Shown: positions 23,406 through 23,926 of the stretch, in pieces
Layout: the number at the start of each line of letters is the position of its first letter
Numbering within the stretch: position 1 is the stretch's first letter
Assembly: GCA_003217835.1 (NCBI GenBank)
Contig: QHMQ01000110.1
Location: 1-23,926 of the forward strand
Direction: 5' to 3'
DNA length: 23,926 nucleotides
DNA from: Verrucomicrobiota bacterium
GTDB taxonomy: Bacteria > Verrucomicrobiota > Verrucomicrobiia > Chthoniobacterales > UBA10450
Position numbers and translations under genes: made by a program
Notes under the pieces: generated by a model
What the model was told of the DNA's origin: nothing
Databases searched by the model: none
What the model saw: only the letters and a program-made list of their open reading frames with translations

Positions 23406-23926
23406 AAATTCCGTCGATCTCCCAGCCGTTCGGATTTTCATGGCAACGCACGATAGTGCCGTCGTCCAATTGCAAATCCCATTCACTTCGCGACCAAATC
23501 TTTTCATCCCACCAATTTCCGGAAGCCAGATAAGGGCCACGTTGCTCTGCGACTTTGCCGTTAGCCTGCCCTGAGCGACAGCCGAATGGGTTCGCGCTTC
23601 GAAGGTGAGCGGGAATATTTTCTGACAGAAAAACGGATGCAGATACGGCAGGTCGAAATCGTCGCAACGTAATTGTAGTGTGCGCTGTCCTCAGCGCATC
23701 GGAAGCTGAGCCGCCGGGGACGGCGGCCTCTACAGTTGGTTGATTGGAGAAATGCCAACAAAATGGTTCGAGATGAAACGCATCGGGCCGATGCGTTTCT
23801 TCCAATACCGGCGTGCCAACACGATCGACGCCGAGCAATGCAGTCAAGCGCGCGAGTGTTTCTGATAATTGATTCGGGTTGCGTAATGTCGTTTCAAATA
23901 ATCCGAATTGTTGCGAGTTTGGTTTG
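23398..23926 (-). CDS. imuB: ImuB, Y-family-polymerase-like mutasome protein, C-terminal part (runs off right edge)
   Basis: ImuB is a catalytically inactive Y-family polymerase relative that links DnaE2 to the beta clamp. The visible 175 codons are open to the right edge. They read QQFGLFETTLRNPNQLSETL then ARLTALLGVDRVGTPVLEET and HRPDAFHLEPF, which is the conserved ImuB C-terminal region. QQFGLF near the edge could be a beta-clamp-binding motif. After LRRFRPAVSASV the protein ends with GPYLASGNWWDEKIWSRSEW and WEIDGIYD, the typical terminal domain. A hairpin-rich stretch (TVEAAVPGGSASDALRTAH) interrupts the region between HLEPF and LRRFRP, matching a palindromic DNA element. The stop lies 8 bases inside dnaE2, so the two are translationally coupled. 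imuA is expected to the right of the window. Confidence 0.88.
   Translation of the reverse strand, partial: KPNSQQFGLFETTLRNPNQLSETLARLTALLGVDRVGTPVLEETHRPDAFHLEPFCWHFSNQPTVEAAVPGGSASDALRTAHTTITLRRFRPAVSASVFLSENIPAHLRSANPFGCRSGQANGKVAEQRGPYLASGNWWDEKIWSRSEWDLQLDDGTIVRCHENPNGWEIDGIYD
23673..23735. repeat. Palindromic element inside imuB
   Basis: This segment, about 63 bases (21 codons), is bounded by TTGTAG and CTACAG, which are imperfect inverted ends. It contains two perfect hairpins, GCGCTG-TCCT-CAGCGC (23682-23697) and GCCGCCG-GGGA-CGGCGGC (23710-23727). It is read in frame in ImuB as part of a stretch absent from the usual ImuB C-terminus. The TGTAG/CTACA ends resemble those of the dnaE2 element at 22780-22911. 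Confidence 0.65.

Noticed and set aside
23406..23540. Upstream extension of dnaE2 into imuB
   Set aside because: The extra 45 codons lie over conserved imuB coding sequence in another frame; the coupled ATG at 23405 is more likely.
1..23926. CRISPR array, insertion sequence or prophage genes
   Set aside because: No regularly spaced repeat array, transposase, integrase or phage structural motif was seen; the palindromes are short and non-coding for mobility.

Overview
The window looks like a chromosomal segment of a Gram-negative, diderm bacterium with a meso-diaminopimelate type peptidoglycan (MurE carries the DNPRKEDP motif). It also has ExbB/ExbD/TonB-type proteins and an ImuB-DnaE2 mutagenesis cassette. 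The gene content, the GuaB3-type IMP dehydrogenase and the many palindromic elements fit Verrucomicrobiota (Spartobacteria/Chthoniobacterales-like). That placement is inference from family resemblance, not a database result.

Region 1 (1-12171, minus strand) is a dcw (division and cell wall) cluster. In transcription order it reads mraZ, rsmH, ftsL, ftsI, murE, murF, mraY, murD, a small membrane LysM-like gene, ftsW, murG and murC, which runs off the left edge. Genes are packed with ATGA overlaps or gaps of 0-82 bases, so this is one translationally coupled operon. It starts at a candidate sigma70-type promoter overlapped by three 10-bp repeats (AAGTGGNNNN) that look like MraZ boxes. The products make UDP-MurNAc-pentapeptide (MurC-F), lipid I and II (MraY, MurG) and the septal synthase (FtsW, FtsI, FtsL).

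Region 2 (12227-17542, plus strand) starts divergently from mraZ with a secreted repeat protein of unknown function. An apparent operon follows: ExbB/TolQ, ExbD/TolR, a TonB-like protein broken by one frameshift, a small membrane zinc-ribbon protein and GuaB3. Next come fabF and tRNA-Gly(TCC).

Region 3 (17541-20046) has a minus-strand gene whose product joins a complete MoaE (molybdopterin synthase large subunit) domain to a complete PgsA (phosphatidylglycerophosphate synthase) domain. The 6-phosphogluconate dehydrogenase gene gnd is divergent from it.

Region 4 (20055-23926, minus strand) is the end of imuB, running off the right edge, followed by an overlapping dnaE2: a translesion-synthesis (mutasome) cassette. 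Both genes carry several hairpin-rich palindromic segments that are read through in frame, and a related-looking palindrome lies between gnd and dnaE2. These elements are concentrated in this last 4 kb, and I noticed none in the dcw genes. The most notable findings are the in-frame palindromic insertions in the mutasome genes, the MoaE-PgsA fusion, the frameshifted TonB-like gene and the phased MraZ operator.
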